This document shows positions 47,702 to 59,004 of a DNA stretch of 64,000 bases, piece after piece. The DNA comes from Ctenopharyngodon idella (Eukaryota > Chordata > Actinopteri > Cypriniformes > Xenocyprididae). The notes under the pieces were generated by a model, which was not told the DNA's origin, ran no database searches, and saw nothing but the letters and a program-made list of their open reading frames with translations. Position 1 is the first letter of the stretch; the number at the start of each line of letters is the position of its first letter. The stretch lies in NCBI RefSeq assembly GCF_019924925.1, contig NC_067226.1:31798169-31862168 (forward strand). Reading direction: 5' to 3'. The position numbers and the translations under genes were made by a program.

Positions 47702-48855
47702 AATTCATTAGAATTCATTCAAATATAATCTTACTACACTATTTTATTTTAAAATTGTAGGTCTAACAAACTGTAGATCTGCTGGTCTTTATCTGTTCGG
47801 TCAGATTTTGCACTGCAAACATCCATGACAGCTTTTAACTTGTGGTACCACCTGACATTAATTATGTAAATAATTTTAATAGCACGGCCATTCAAAACCC
47901 AAGGGTCAACCATGTCATAAAAAGTGAAGCGATCACCAACACAATAGCTTTGGGCGGGGATTAATGTTGACATAGATATCGGATACGTGTCGTGTCTAGA
48001 ATGTAAACAGTCGGGACAAAAAAATCGGATATGGTCAAAAGATCAGATCTCTGCATTAAGACTTGCAGTGTAAATACAACCTTAGAGTTCAGAAAAAAAA
48101 ACACTGGCTACTGTATCTGACGACATTGACATTAGTGGTTTATTTATAGCAGTGTTTCCCAATCTTTTTTTGCCACGGCACAGTTTTGAGAAGTAAAAAA
48201 TCCCACGACACACCACTATACAAAAATATAACAAAATTGCACAAGCATGCATTGCTTCAAATGGCATATTAAAACTAGATATTTTTTTATTTAAAGCAGT
48301 ACTTACATTTAATGTGAAACTTGAGCTTAAGTCATGATGTTGTTGGTGATGATAAATTACATTTACATATCGTCGAATCGGGTGGAAACCTCGTATTTTA
48401 TTAAACACTGTCGACGAAGTTGGTATTGTGGCTTACTGGCTTTATATAGCTATGGTCAGACACTTGCACGTGTCATTATAATATTAACATTTTATGAAAA
48501 TCAAGCTCAAATTACAAGGTTTTTGACCAGCGAATGACAGATTTGTTGAAATCTCATGATACAAAAGATGAAGCGCTATGCACAGGATATTTAAAACAGT
48601 ATGCTTCAACTAGACGGCAAAGACTAAGACTATTCTCCGCTCTTCAGATACAAAAAACGTTAGCCATTATGGACATAGTTTTTCTTGAGTAAAGAAGCGT
48701 CGTACTTACGCAAACATCAGTTCTTTATTTACCCTTAAACAAGCAGAGATCTTCGACTCCAAACTGTGCATGGCACATTCAGTTTATCAGACAGTTTGAG
48801 AAGCCATTGGAGTTACAAGGTTTAGTCACAACCTCTTTTAAATGCTTTTTATTGG

Positions 48856-50341
48856 TTAAAGTGCCCCTATTACGCCTTTTTAAGGTTCCTAATATTGTTT
48901 TGGGAGTCTCCTAACACTTTAGTTTTCTCATAATATACATTTAATTTCAACTCAGTTCATAAACGATTCGTTAGAAGCAGTTCAATGTTCAATCAGTCTC
49001 TCTAAACCCCTCCTTTCCATGGGCCTACACTGCTCTGATTGGTCAGATGGCCCAATCCTTTGTGATTGGCCTACTGTACGCACAGTGTGGCCATTGCCAT
49101 AACTAAATGACAGCTATCAGTTCACAAGACACTGTATACAATGTATGGACAGAAAAGATAGCATCGATTTTACCGTATCAATACGAGCCCAAGTCTGATG
49201 ATGAAACGTCTGAAGTAGTTGATCAACCAGAAACTGATTCGCAATCACCACTGGAGTAGGACGTTTCTCTATGGTAAGTGTCACCTTAGTTATTTATTTA
49301 TAAGACGTGATAGCAGCGTCACTGTTATACTTTATGTAGGTGCACCTGTGGGAACTGTATCAGAATGCCAAGCGAAGCTGAAAACCTCTAACATAAGATA
49401 AACATTTAGGCCAGATGTGTACACAGACTTTTTCATCATAACTGTTAACAAAGTAAAAAATGGCTATATCATTGTTTGACATTACAATGGGTGTTTACTG
49501 TTTATAGAGAGAATACTTCAACTAGTTAGCACAGACTAGCATCTTAACATCCTATTACAATACAGATAGAGCTCCACTCTACTGTAATAATAAAAACGCA
49601 GAGGAAAAAAAACGTTTGTTTTACAGTCATGTAAGTGAACCGGGCCCACAGCTATGTTGTAAACTCCCATGTTAGCCGAGCACAAACGTGAATAGCTGAT
49701 AATGCATTACACTCTATAAACAAAAGTCATGCTCCATCCTTGATCATTACTCCAAGTAATAAGACAAGCTGCATTAATCGACACATTTTTAGACAATATC
49801 GGACCCATATCTGAACAGCAGAACTACAGAAATGTGAGTTAGCTGGTTAGCAGAGGACATACAAAAACATACAAAACTACGAATCTTGAACGATCACTAG
49901 AAAATATAAACATCAATTATTAATCATACTTACAGGTTGAGATTCAGAGGAGCAAGCTGGTCCAAATAAACTGGGCATTGATCCATATTTTAAGACCAAG
50001 CGTTTTGTGAATCCTACGTTAAACTCCCAGAGGTCTGAGAAGCAGTCGTCAGTAAAATGACGGGAACACAACAAAAGATTGTACTGCTGTGGTATTGTTG
50101 AAAAAATTAATTTTCCCTGGCGTCTGCGCGCGCAATAAGTGGGCAGGCAATATGCTAATGTTTCGTTGTGAGTCGACTCGTTTAATTGACTCAGAGTCGA
50201 CTCTTACTTTTGAGAGACAATAACTTTATATACGGTGCACTTTCAGATTTAAAATTTTGCAGGATGTTTTCAATCACTTAGAGCTATGTTACACACTACA
50301 TGAAAGATCATTTTCAAAAATCCATAATAGGGGCACTTTAA
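48856..50341. mobile_element. TTAA-flanked element nested in the hAT, with coding passenger
   Basis: The left end TTAAAGTGCCCCTATTACG is mirrored by CATAATAGGGGCACTTTAA, with TTAA at both edges. The 1,486-bp element carries a decayed, apparently spliced coding region on the plus strand at 49142-49390. The rest is non-coding. It inserted after the hAT. Confidence 0.88.
49142..49390 (+). pseudogene. Transposon-borne P2X7-C-terminal-like domain gene, fragment
   Basis: Exon-like part 1 reads ASILPYQYEPKSDDETSEVV after a one-base frameshift near 49155. It then has an in-frame TAG and DVSL, ending at 49273 with a consensus donor (TG then GTAAGT). Part 2 starts at 49340 after TTTATGTAG and completes a Trp codon. 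It reads WCTCGNCIRMPSEAEN and then a stop. The pattern W-C-x-C-G-x-C-x-x-M-P-(S/T)-E is the signature of the cysteine-rich domain at the C-terminus of P2X7 receptors, which also occurs in many stand-alone fish and invertebrate proteins (family knowledge). The intron would be 66 bp. Frameshift and stops mark it as dead. Confidence 0.7.
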
Positions 50342-50572
50342 ATATTTGTAAAACCCACATACAGATAGATGTAAAGGATGACCAATAGCATGAATTTTTT
50401 AGAACAATGACGAAATATAGAGATACAAGGTTTTGGCCCGACAGTGTGATGATATCTTGTTTGTAGCATTTATTTTTACTTATCTTTTTGGAATTTGATC
50501 ATTTTCCACGGCACACCTGACAACCTGTCACAGCACACTAGTGTGCCGCGGCACAGTGGTTGAGAAACACTG

Positions 50573-51480
50573 ATTTATAGGGTGTTAAAAAAAAGAAAAA
50601 GAAACAAGTGACAGGGTGACCTGTACATTTCACTTTTCCCTATAGTGTGTAATCAGCTATTTGTGGTGAAGAAAACCCAAGACAACATCTGCAGCTTATT
50701 CAAAGTATCGAGCCTGTGCTGTCATTTTCCCCAAATCTGTTTACAACCATCAGCGGCTCTAAACAGAGTTATCAAAAACATCTCATGCAAAAAGATACTC
50801 GACAAGCCATTAGGTGACAGGACGTCGATGTGCCACTTATAACATCTTGACGAAGGCGGTTGAATTGGTCACTGATGAAAGTACCTCAATCTCTCTTCCA
50901 GTCATGCTCCATTCCTGTGGCCAGACGCTCGAGGACAACAAACGTCAATATGACTCGCCATGTGTGGATTACGTGCTTGGCAGGATCCGCTATTTATAAT
51001 CACTTGACACAGTGAACGTGTCCAATGCAGTAATAATTTCGTAATCTCTCTGCTTTGTCAATATTGCAGACTGTGCGCAAGTGCGTGTATGTGTGGCTAA
51101 TAAAGATGTTTCTGGCCTCTACGAGACCTTCAGCTTACAACCGGCTTGAATGCAAAGACTTTCTCCACAATCCAATCTCTCTGAGAAAGATTTTGTTGTC
51201 CTTGCATTTAACTAGATCTGATAGATAGCTATTGTTATTCCAAAAATTATCTTCCTTCATTTGTGCTATTTATTGATGGGATTGTAAATGGAACATAATT
51301 TTGCCAAAGACTTCAAATGTTCCGTCCAGTTTAATCTCTAAAAACAGCATTTTGTCATAATGTTGACTACTACAGAAAATAATTTAAACTAATCCATCAA
51401 TGGAAAAAAAGCAAAAAAATATGGCTTGCTAAACTTTTCTTTTCAAAGTTATGCTACAATATTTAAAGCAAGAATGCTTC
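50573..51480. other. Intron sequence, unique-looking
   Basis: No repeat ends between about 50600 and 51130. Frames at 50645-50999 have no domain. A conserved intronic element is possible but untested. Confidence 0.35.
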
Positions 51481-51631
51481 TGCTATTTTTGTCCATACAA
51501 TGAAAGTTAATGGGGTCTAATGTTATTTTGTGACACTGAGACAAATAGTCAAGGAAGTCATGCAGGTTTGTAAATGACTTTAGGGTAAGCAAATGATGGA
51601 ATTTTCCATTTTCATTTTTGTGTCTGTCCCT
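51480..51631 (-). mobile_element. Right-end remnant of a TTAA MITE
   Basis: GCAAATGATGGAATTTTCC followed by TTTTCATTTTTGTGTCTGTC then CCTTTAA resembles the right end of the foldback family. It abuts the left end of the next copy and shares its TTAA. Confidence 0.5.
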
Positions 51632-52142
51632 TTAAAGGGATAGTTCACCCAAAAATGAAAATAACCCCATGATTTTCTCACCCTCAAGCCATTAGGTGTT
51701 TATGACTTTCTTCTTTCAGCCAAACACAATCCGAGTTACATTATAAAATATCCTGGCTCTTCCAAGCTTTATAATGGGAGTGAATGGGGCTTGAGATTTT
51801 TTAAGTCCAAAAAGCACATCCATCCATCATAAAAGTAATCCATACGGCTCCAGGGGGTTCTGAAGTGAAGCAATGGGTTTTTGTGAGAAAAATATCCATA
51901 TTTAAATCTTTATAAACTAAAATAACAGCCTACATAAAAAGGATTTATGCCAAAAGAGTAACTTCAAGAGTGCTTCAAAATCAGGAGCGCCATTCACTCC
52001 CATTATAAAGCTTGGAAGAGCAAGGATATTTTTTTAATATAACTCTGATTGTGTTTGTCTGAAAGAGAATATAGTCATATACACCTAAGATGACTTAAAG
52101 TAAATCATGGGATATTCATTTTTGGGTGAACTATCCCTTTAA
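51632..52142. mobile_element. TTAA-flanked foldback MITE (AAAGGGATAGTTCA family)
   Basis: The ends TTAAAGGGATAGTTCACCC and GGGTGAACTATCCCTTTAA have TTAA at both edges. It shares the interior CCTCAAGCCAT and CCATACGGCTCCAGGGGGTT with the 12814 copy. 511 bp, non-coding. Confidence 0.88.
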
Positions 52143-52213
52143 TAAGTGTTTTAAGTACATGGATTTTACTTAAACTGAAAGTGCCTTACTGTGACTGTAA
52201 TTTATGCTTTGCA

Positions 52214-52552
52214 TTAAAGGGATAGTTCACACAAAAATGAAAATTCTGTCATCATTTACTTCCCCTCATTTTTCCAAACCGCTATAATTTTTTTTTCTTC
52301 TTCTGCTGAACACAAAAGAAGATATTTTGAAGAATATGGGTAACCAAACAGTTGATGGACCTCATTGACTTCCACAGTATGGAAAAATAAAATACTGTGG
52401 AAGTCAATTCAACTTTTTGGTTACAAACATTCTTCAAAATATCTTCTTTTGTGTTCAGCAGAAGAAAGGAATTCATACAGGTTTGGAACAACTTAACTTG
52501 AGTGCGTGTAAATGATGACAGAATTTTAGTTTTTGGGTGAACTGTCCCTTTA
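52214..52552. mobile_element. TTAA-flanked foldback MITE, short form
   Basis: The ends TTAAAGGGATAGTTCACAC and GGGTGAACTGTCCCTTTAA have TTAA edges. The inner palindrome AACCAAACAGTTGATGG and CACAGTATGG is shared with 22540-22908. It lies only 149 bp downstream, in the gene's direction, of the 52701 splice donor. Confidence 0.88.
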
Positions 52553-52700
52553 AGCCACAAATACTGGCAATATAGAGAACATTCTGAACCCAGAACATTC
52601 CTATACTTTAGATCCAGTCCAGAAATGTACCTGCAATGATGCTATAAAAAGTTTCTGATAGCAAACATTACAACTTTAATTAAACTGTTGTGATACTCAC

Positions 52701-52944
52701 TCGATAGTAATCAGAGCTGTATATGTCTCTGGACATCCCGAAGTCTCCAATTTTCACAAGCAGGCCAATACCCACAAGGCAGTTGCGGGTGGCCAGGTCA
52801 CGGTGCACAAAATGCTGAGAAGACAGGTAGACCATGCCTGCCGCTATCTGTGTAGCGATATGAAGCATCTGCGAGAGACCAAGTTCCCCGTTCGACTGTA
52901 TCGGTTGGCCGTCCACAAGGATCATGGCATCTGGACCATGGGCT
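52701..52944 (-). CDS. ntrk3: ntrk3 kinase exon (hinge to activation loop)
   Basis: A 244-bp exon. The first base completes an Arg codon (AG from the previous exon plus A), then 81 codons end in phase 0. Acceptor is CCCCACATTCAG and donor is CGA followed by GTGAGT. It begins AHGPDAMILVDGQP, where MILVDGQP is a TrkC-type hinge and kinase-insert sequence. It then carries the catalytic loop HFVHRDLATRN, the DFG magnesium-binding motif (KIGDFGMSRD) and the activation loop tyrosines Y-SSD-YY. These residues are all intact, so the kinase should be active. Confidence 0.97.
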
Positions 52945-53852
52945 CTGAATGTGGGGAGAAAGTCATGTTGGTTACACTTGTTAGTCTTGGCAGTAATTGT
53001 CCTTCACTGCTGAGCTACGTCCAGGTTTTTGCAATTACTTGTGTTTAGGATCCGAGCAGGGAAAATTGATTATGGATCAATGCAAAAGGGCACAGGGTCG
53101 AAATGTTCAAACGCACCGCCTTATTGCTCCATAAAATAATTCCCCCTCTAATCCTTTAATCCTGTAAAGCTGTCTGATTTGAAGTGAGTAAGTCAAGGCA
53201 AAGAAAGATGTGCTTTGACTTCAACTGTGTGGTGAAATAAAATCACCTATTCAGTTAACTTTTTCGATTTTCTCTTCACTCAGGGAAAACGATTTTTGTC
53301 TGATTGCAGCAGCATTTGCATAAGGTGGCTGTTCAAAAGAGCTCGACTGTAATTTGTGCATCTCTTCTGGTCAGTGCCTCTTCAGCAGCACGCTCTTCAA
53401 CTGTATGGTGAAGAGCTAACAATCAGGGAGCTAACAATCCAAGCGGCAACTCTGCTTTAGAATGCAACAGTCTGGTTCCGGAATAAAAAAAAAGAATCCC
53501 ATTAATTTTCTCAATAAAGAACTTGATTTTTAACAACATTCAAAAAGATTTGATGTGTCTAAAGAGGTGATTCTGTAGAAGCCACTTAAGTCAGAGTCAA
53601 CATCATTTTGGGAAATATTAATTCAATTGCCAAATTCCCAGTGAAGAACTACAATACCCATAATCCCCAGTCTTCAATGTCACATGATCCTTCAGAAATC
53701 ATTCTATGCTTAAAAGAAAAAACAAACAAACAAAAAAACACATTTTTTATAATTATCAATGTTGAAAAGAGTTGTGCTGCTTGATATTTTTGGGAAAAAC
53801 ATAGTCTTTACTTTGTACATAGGTTTTACCATTTCAAATACTTTTTTTGATG
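52945..53852 (-). other. ntrk3 intron start, no repeat recognised
   Basis: About 0.9 kb of intron adjoining the 52944 acceptor. No TIR ends or extra exons seen. Confidence 0.4.
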
Positions 53853-54876
53853 TTACACTTTATTTCAATGGTCCACTTTAGATATTCTACTAACTATAAG
53901 TAACTTTGGGTTACTTTGGGTTAGGGTTAGGTGCTAGGATTCGGGTTAGGAGAATAGGTTGACATGTACATAGTAGAATGTCTGTTGGGGAGCATCAGAA
54001 TAAAGTGTTAGAAGATATTAAACAGACAGTCTATTAAAGGGTTAGTTCACCCAAAAATGAAAATTCTGTCATTAATTAGTCACCCTCATGTCGTTCCACA
54101 CCCGTAAGACTTTCGTTAATCTTCGGAACACAAATGAAGATATTTTTGATGAAATCTGAGAGCTTTCTGTCCCTCCATAGACAGCTACACAACTGACGCT
54201 TTGACGCTTCAAAAAGTTCATAAAGAGATCGTAAAACTAATCCATATGAATTGAGTGGTTTATACCAAATTTTCTGAAGAGACTTGATCGCTTTATATGA
54301 TGAACAGATTTAATTTTGGCTTTTATTCACATTTAAACATTCATAAATGGAAGCTAAAGCATGTTTGCTTGACGCATGCGAGAATGAATGAGAATCTCGT
54401 GATTTATGCAGCACATTTGAGCTTCACCAAGAGGTTTGTTCTCGTGCGTGAAGCAGATTTGGTTTATGTTCGCTGATTGTTTATACGTGAATGAAAGATT
54501 AAATGAAATCTGTTCATTATAAAAAGTAAACAGTTCTCTTCAGAAAATTTTGACTAAACCACTCAATTCATATGGATTAGTTTTACGATCTCTTTATGAA
54601 CTTTTTGAAGCATCAAATTGGTAGTCACGTAGCTGTTTATGGAGGAACAGAAATCTCTCAGATTTAATCAAAAAGATCTTCATTTGTGTCCCGAAGATGA
54701 ACGAAAGTCTTGCAGGTTTGGAACGACATGAGGGTGAGTAATTAATGACAGAATTTTCATTTTTGGGTGAACTAACCCTTGAATACTCTAATGAGAGTTA
54801 GTTGACATACAGTATAGTTGCAAAGTTACTTATAGTTAGTAGAATGTCTAAAGTAGAACATCGAAATAAAGTGTAA
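53853..54876. mobile_element. TIR element (TTACACTTTATTTC ends) split by a TTAA MITE
   Basis: The left end TTACACTTTATTTCAATG is mirrored by CATCGAAATAAAGTGTAA. The match continues inward through GATATTCTACTAACTATAAG with few changes, so TIRs are about 50 bp. A complete TTAA MITE (54034-54782) is inserted in the middle. A degraded relative lies at 20095-20230. Confidence 0.75.
54034..54782. mobile_element. TTAA-type foldback MITE (GTTAGTTCACCC family)
   Basis: The left end is TTAAAGGGTTAGTTCACCC. The right end is GGGTGAACTAACCCTTGAA, where the last TTAA has mutated. The arms mirror through GATCGTAAAACTAATCCATA and its complement. 749 bp, nested in the previous element. A fragment of the same type lies at 61373-61500. 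Confidence 0.85.
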
Positions 54877-56710
54877 CTTTTTTTTATTCTAATCAAAGCT
54901 TGTGAGTCATGAACCAAACAACCAACTCTAAGCTGAATCACAAGTTGGGATTTGTTGGTTACATCATGACTTGAAACTTGTTCCAGAAGAATTATGGAGG
55001 AAGAAAAACTTTCCGAACCAAGGCTGCTGAAAAACTAGGCAGTACACTGTTGTGCAATGTTCCCCAGATTCTGTACACTGACTTTTCTAGTATGCCTTAC
55101 GTGAAGTTCGCGCTAAATCTTTTTAATTCAACATGCATATCATCTGCATGACGCCTCACTGGAGTCTGCTGCTAAAATCTTTTTGCTGTCCATGAAAATC
55201 AACCAGAATTGTATCATTGCAGCTTTTCAAAAAAGAATTTCATCATTTTTTTTTCTTGAAATGCAAGTCCGGCCATCTGCATAAGTGTAAGAAATAATTC
55301 TCACTACACAAAAGAATAATTTATTATCATCACCCTTCTTTTTGCTCCCACAAGACAATCATCTCACTCCAGAACTCTGCCTTTATATTTTCACAGTTCT
55401 CCCCTGCAAATTACAATTCACATGGACTCAATCCACCTTGCGATGTGCATACAATGAAGTTCAGTCCTAAACTGCCATTTTGAATCCTAAGAATTTTGTG
55501 TTTCAAAACCTAGTGAGCTGTTTCAATCTCTAATGCCTACACGGGAAGCTGTCTACATAAACCACATTATAACTGAAATTAAACTTATTGTTTTTTATCA
55601 ACCTTATGTGCCTCATATTTGAAACAGTCAAATTATTCATTCTCTATATATGCCTTTTTTTTAAGATTTTAAGAGAAATATGAGACAAAGTTGTTATTTT
55701 AATAAAAAAGTAAGCCACTGGCTTGGCTCCATCCACCATATTAAATGGAAATTTTCAGTGCTTGTTGCAGCACATGATGAAATTAGACACATATTATATT
55801 CCAACAAATTTTGGCCAAAATTAGGTATCTTGGGAGTTCGAATAATTCTACTATCTACAATTTCAGATAGCCTTTGCTTAGGGAGGCAACCTATAATTCC
55901 AACCATGGTCATTGGAAATGGGTGCCTGTAGCGCCATTTCTACAAAAATCATATTATGTCACTCTTGCATGTTTTGCAACACTTTCAAACTGAAATGTCC
56001 AGTGAGTTACACTAAAAATGTTCAGTTTTATCTCAAACAGATGAACGTGAATCTGGCCACCTTTTATTACGTTGGCTGTTGTACATACCGCAGCAGTTCA
56101 GAAATGAAATGTTCGGTGAGTGGCGCTAAATGCTCTATTGTGCGATCATGTTAACAAAAACAAATATAAGATAAAACGTATTTGCTGAAGCAACCATGCC
56201 ATTTTAGCTTGTGCCTACAAGTCTTTGAGCCCTTTTATTGTGACTTGTGCTTCACAGAATTTGTTGCTCTCAGCATCGCAAGTGCACTGCTGTACCAGGT
56301 GAGCTACTGAGCATGTTTACTACTTCAGAAAACACACACATATGAAGCTAGTTATGTGATGCAAATGTCAAAATGTATTAGTTTACAAAACATGAGCTAT
56401 GGTAAAAGCATTTTAAGATCATAACATAGTATTGTGCAAGGAACCGTGCAAAAATAATCGATAATCATCATAATTTGTGTGAAAAAGAATAAAAGTTGTT
56501 AGCGTTTTGCTACCTTTAGTGTTCATTTGAGCTGGAAACCACAGTGAATTGTATGTGTAGGTGTGTTTTTGGAGTTTTGCAAAAATATAATGAGCCTAGG
56601 GTGTATAATTCCCAATAAAAGCTAACCAGGTAGGTAGCTAATCTGAGTTTCGAGACAAAGCTTGGTTCTTTAGCATGCAGTGTTCTTTGTATAATATAAA
56701 AAATAACTAC
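54877..56710. other. ntrk3 intron, no repeat family recognised
   Basis: AT-rich intron. Overlapping frames at 55680-56154 on both strands have no recognised domain and are not called. Confidence 0.4.
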
Positions 56711-56883
56711 CTCAGAAACTTATTGAGGTCTCCATGCTTCATGTATTCAAACACCATGATGAGAGGGTCGCCGTCCACACACACGCCGTAGAACGTCACA
56801 ATGTGATCGTGCTGGAGGTTGGTGAGAAGCTCAGCCTCCCGCTGAAAGTCTTTTCTGGCAGTGATGGTCGGATCTTTGAGAGT
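56711..56883 (-). CDS. ntrk3: ntrk3 kinase exon (N-lobe, alpha-C helix to hinge)
   Basis: A 173-bp exon of 57 codons plus two bases. Acceptor TTTCTATTTCTCAG precedes ACTCTCAAAGAT; the donor is CTGAG followed by GTAGTT, a less canonical but valid GT site. It reads TLKDPTITARKDFQREAELL, with the alpha-C helix glutamate in QREAELL. It continues through QHDHIVTFYGVCVDGDPLI to the hinge block MVFEYMKHGDLNKFL. KDPT and DGDPLI resemble TrkC; the leading Thr is TrkB-like. Confidence 0.97.
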
Positions 56884-57139
56884 CTGAGAAATAGAAAGGA
56901 TGTTTACTCTAGGAGATGAAAAGACGAGAACAAATGCATCGAGGGAGAGTTGGATGCCACGTTTTTACTTAAGTTGTCCTCTAGCCAAGGAGAAATGAGG
57001 TTAGACTAATATGCCTAATTGCATTTCAGGATGTCTGCCATCAACTGAAATGAGACGAAAATGTACAACAAAAGGCCATAGCATGACTTTTCAAAACAAA
57101 TGTGGTTCAGTGACACAATTTGGCATAACAGTGTCATGT

Positions 57140-59004
57140 TTAAGGGCCATGACACATCAAGCTGACAGTCGTTTGTTGAGCCGTCAGTGAGCGTCTGTCA
57201 GGCTTGTTTTTGAGGTGTGTTCCACAGGTCAGCTCAGTCATATTTTATCTTTAATTTAATAGTACAGTGAATATTTAGAGCTGCTCCAGCAGGGCTCAAC
57301 CAGTCAAGAGCAGTGAGTGATTTTGTTGTTAGATAAACATTGAGGACAAAGACAGCAGCAGGTTTATTTGGCTGCTGTCACTTTAAGAGCTGCACGTATC
57401 CAAAATACTGTTACACAGGCGTTTTCTTTTTCAATGGTTTACGCTCACTTAAGACATAACTGACTATATTTCACCCTATACGGGCATTATGACACAATTT
57501 GGTGGGAATTTGTCTGTTCAAGTGCAAGAAGACATGATTAAATAAGGCTATTTGCGCGCTGTTTGAGACGCAGCTTCCTGGGTGCGCACTTCGGATGTTT
57601 GCGCACAGAAAACTTCTTGAAAACGTCATGTGATTACTGTACTGCCTTACTGTAATAATGTAGGGAACCACTCGTTGTACATTAATCATGTAACAGTTCA
57701 TTTTTTTACTTGCACATACAGTTTAGTTTTAATTCAAATGATGAACGTGTTATTTGAAAATCAAGAGTATGCAACAGAAGTGCGTGCTGGAGACCTGCAT
57801 TCCCGCGGGACCCAACGCAACAGAGTGCGGTGCGGGACAAAATTTGATGGGCACGTGCGGGCACGGGCGGTAAGACGCTCATGTGTGCGGGTTGCGGGAG
57901 AATAAAATGAATCATTTTTAAAATTAAAAATGATTTACAGTCGCAATAACACGTGTTTGCAGTGTTGAGCAATGTAGCCAATCATAGGCATACTGTATCT
58001 GTTGATTTCTGAGATGCAATGGCCAATCAGAGGTGTTTATGTTAGAATCCTCTCACCGCTCAAAACGCCTGACTTTTTATGCAGTGCTGAAATTTGAACG
58101 CTCATGAATCTTATTATTATAACACACGAAGTGTAGACATTATGAAAGATTCATTGTTCATATATTCATTGTGTCATAACAGAGCTTTGTGAGATTACGA
58201 TGAACTGAGATGTCAACTTTTTAGTCATCATAAAGGGAGCACTCTTTGCGCGCATTCTGCCATACCAAACCATGCATATCCATATATAGGCTACTTTTAT
58301 GCAGAATTTTGCGGGTGGGAGCGCGACAAAATAACATATTTTTGTGGGAGCGGGACAGAATCCTGCAGGAGCTGAAAAAATCAGTCCCGCGCAGGTCTCT
58401 AGTGCGCGCTCTCTCTTTCTTTACCGTCAGTTAACATTAGTAACATGCTCTTTGTTTTACTTTCTTTTCTATTGCCATATCCGACCGAACTACAAACTTT
58501 CCAGCAACGTCTGTGAAAAAGAGATATTTGCTCGACAAGCTCACGCATCTGTGCCGCCGCACACTCAATCCACTCCGCGTTTCGTTTATCAGCTCGCGCA
58601 CAGCAGCTATATAAGCATAAATATTTAATCTGTTTAACATTATATTTACTTCATAGACATCCTTCTCTGATATATCCTTTCTGCTCTCTGTTTGCTCTGT
58701 TGTCGCTGTTTCTTTGTCACAAGCACTGTACTGTATCGGTTACTGTCGGTATCAAAATGGTAAGCAAGCGCTGCTTTGTTAACATTTTGTATATCAGTAG
58801 CCCTAGTTTTGGTTTACCTTTTTGAATGACGAATATAAACCATCGATACCTGCTGATATAGACAGTTATTTCCTTACACGCAGGTGCAGAACGCACATGC
58901 TAAACACAGCTTTTTGGCCCAAATGCAGCCAACATGAGGCGACAACTCAGGCGGATTTGTCACTGCTAGTTCTTTGACCTCAGCTTGGTGTGTCACAGCC
59001 TTAA
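57140..59004. mobile_element. TTAA-flanked TIR element, 1.9 kb
   Basis: The left end TTAAGGGCCATGACACATCA is mirrored by GGTGTGTCACAGCCTTAA, with AGCTGA next inward on both sides and TTAA at both edges. It was enlarged by a nested hAT (57788-58401). No transposase was seen. GC-rich patches with CCAAT boxes lie inside the nested part. Confidence 0.75.
57788..58401. mobile_element. Nested hAT-like MITE with 8-bp target duplication
   Basis: The left end TGGAGACCTGCATTCCCGCG is mirrored by CCCGCGCAGGTCTCTA. The flanks GTGCGTGC (57780-57787) and GTGCGCGC (58402-58409) are an 8-bp duplication with one change. The interior is full of GCGGG motifs. Non-autonomous. Confidence 0.75.

Larger units (their letters stand above)
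48150..50572. mobile_element. Non-autonomous hAT element with 8-bp target duplication
   Basis: The ends CAGTGTTTCCCAATC and GTTGAGAAACACTG are hAT-type terminal repeats, extended by GCCACGGCACA on the left and TGTGCCGCGGCACAG on the right. The 8-bp target duplication ATTTATAG is perfect on both sides (48142-48149, 50573-50580). No hAT transposase is present. A complete TTAA-flanked element (48856-50341) sits inside. Confidence 0.92.
43869..52700 (-). other. ntrk3 intron, 8.8 kb, where mammals splice kinase inserts
   Basis: This intron separates DYYR from VGGHTM, the point at which mammalian TrkC isoforms insert short peptides from optional microexons (family knowledge). By eye I found no microexon here encoding such a peptide between good splice sites, but a short exon is easy to miss. 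The intron contains the minisatellite at 44351, a hAT element with a nested passenger, and TTAA MITEs. Confidence 0.6.

Noticed and set aside
55680..56154. Overlapping 70-83 residue frames on both strands in an ntrk3 intron
   Set aside because: No domain recognised and no consistent splice or repeat context.
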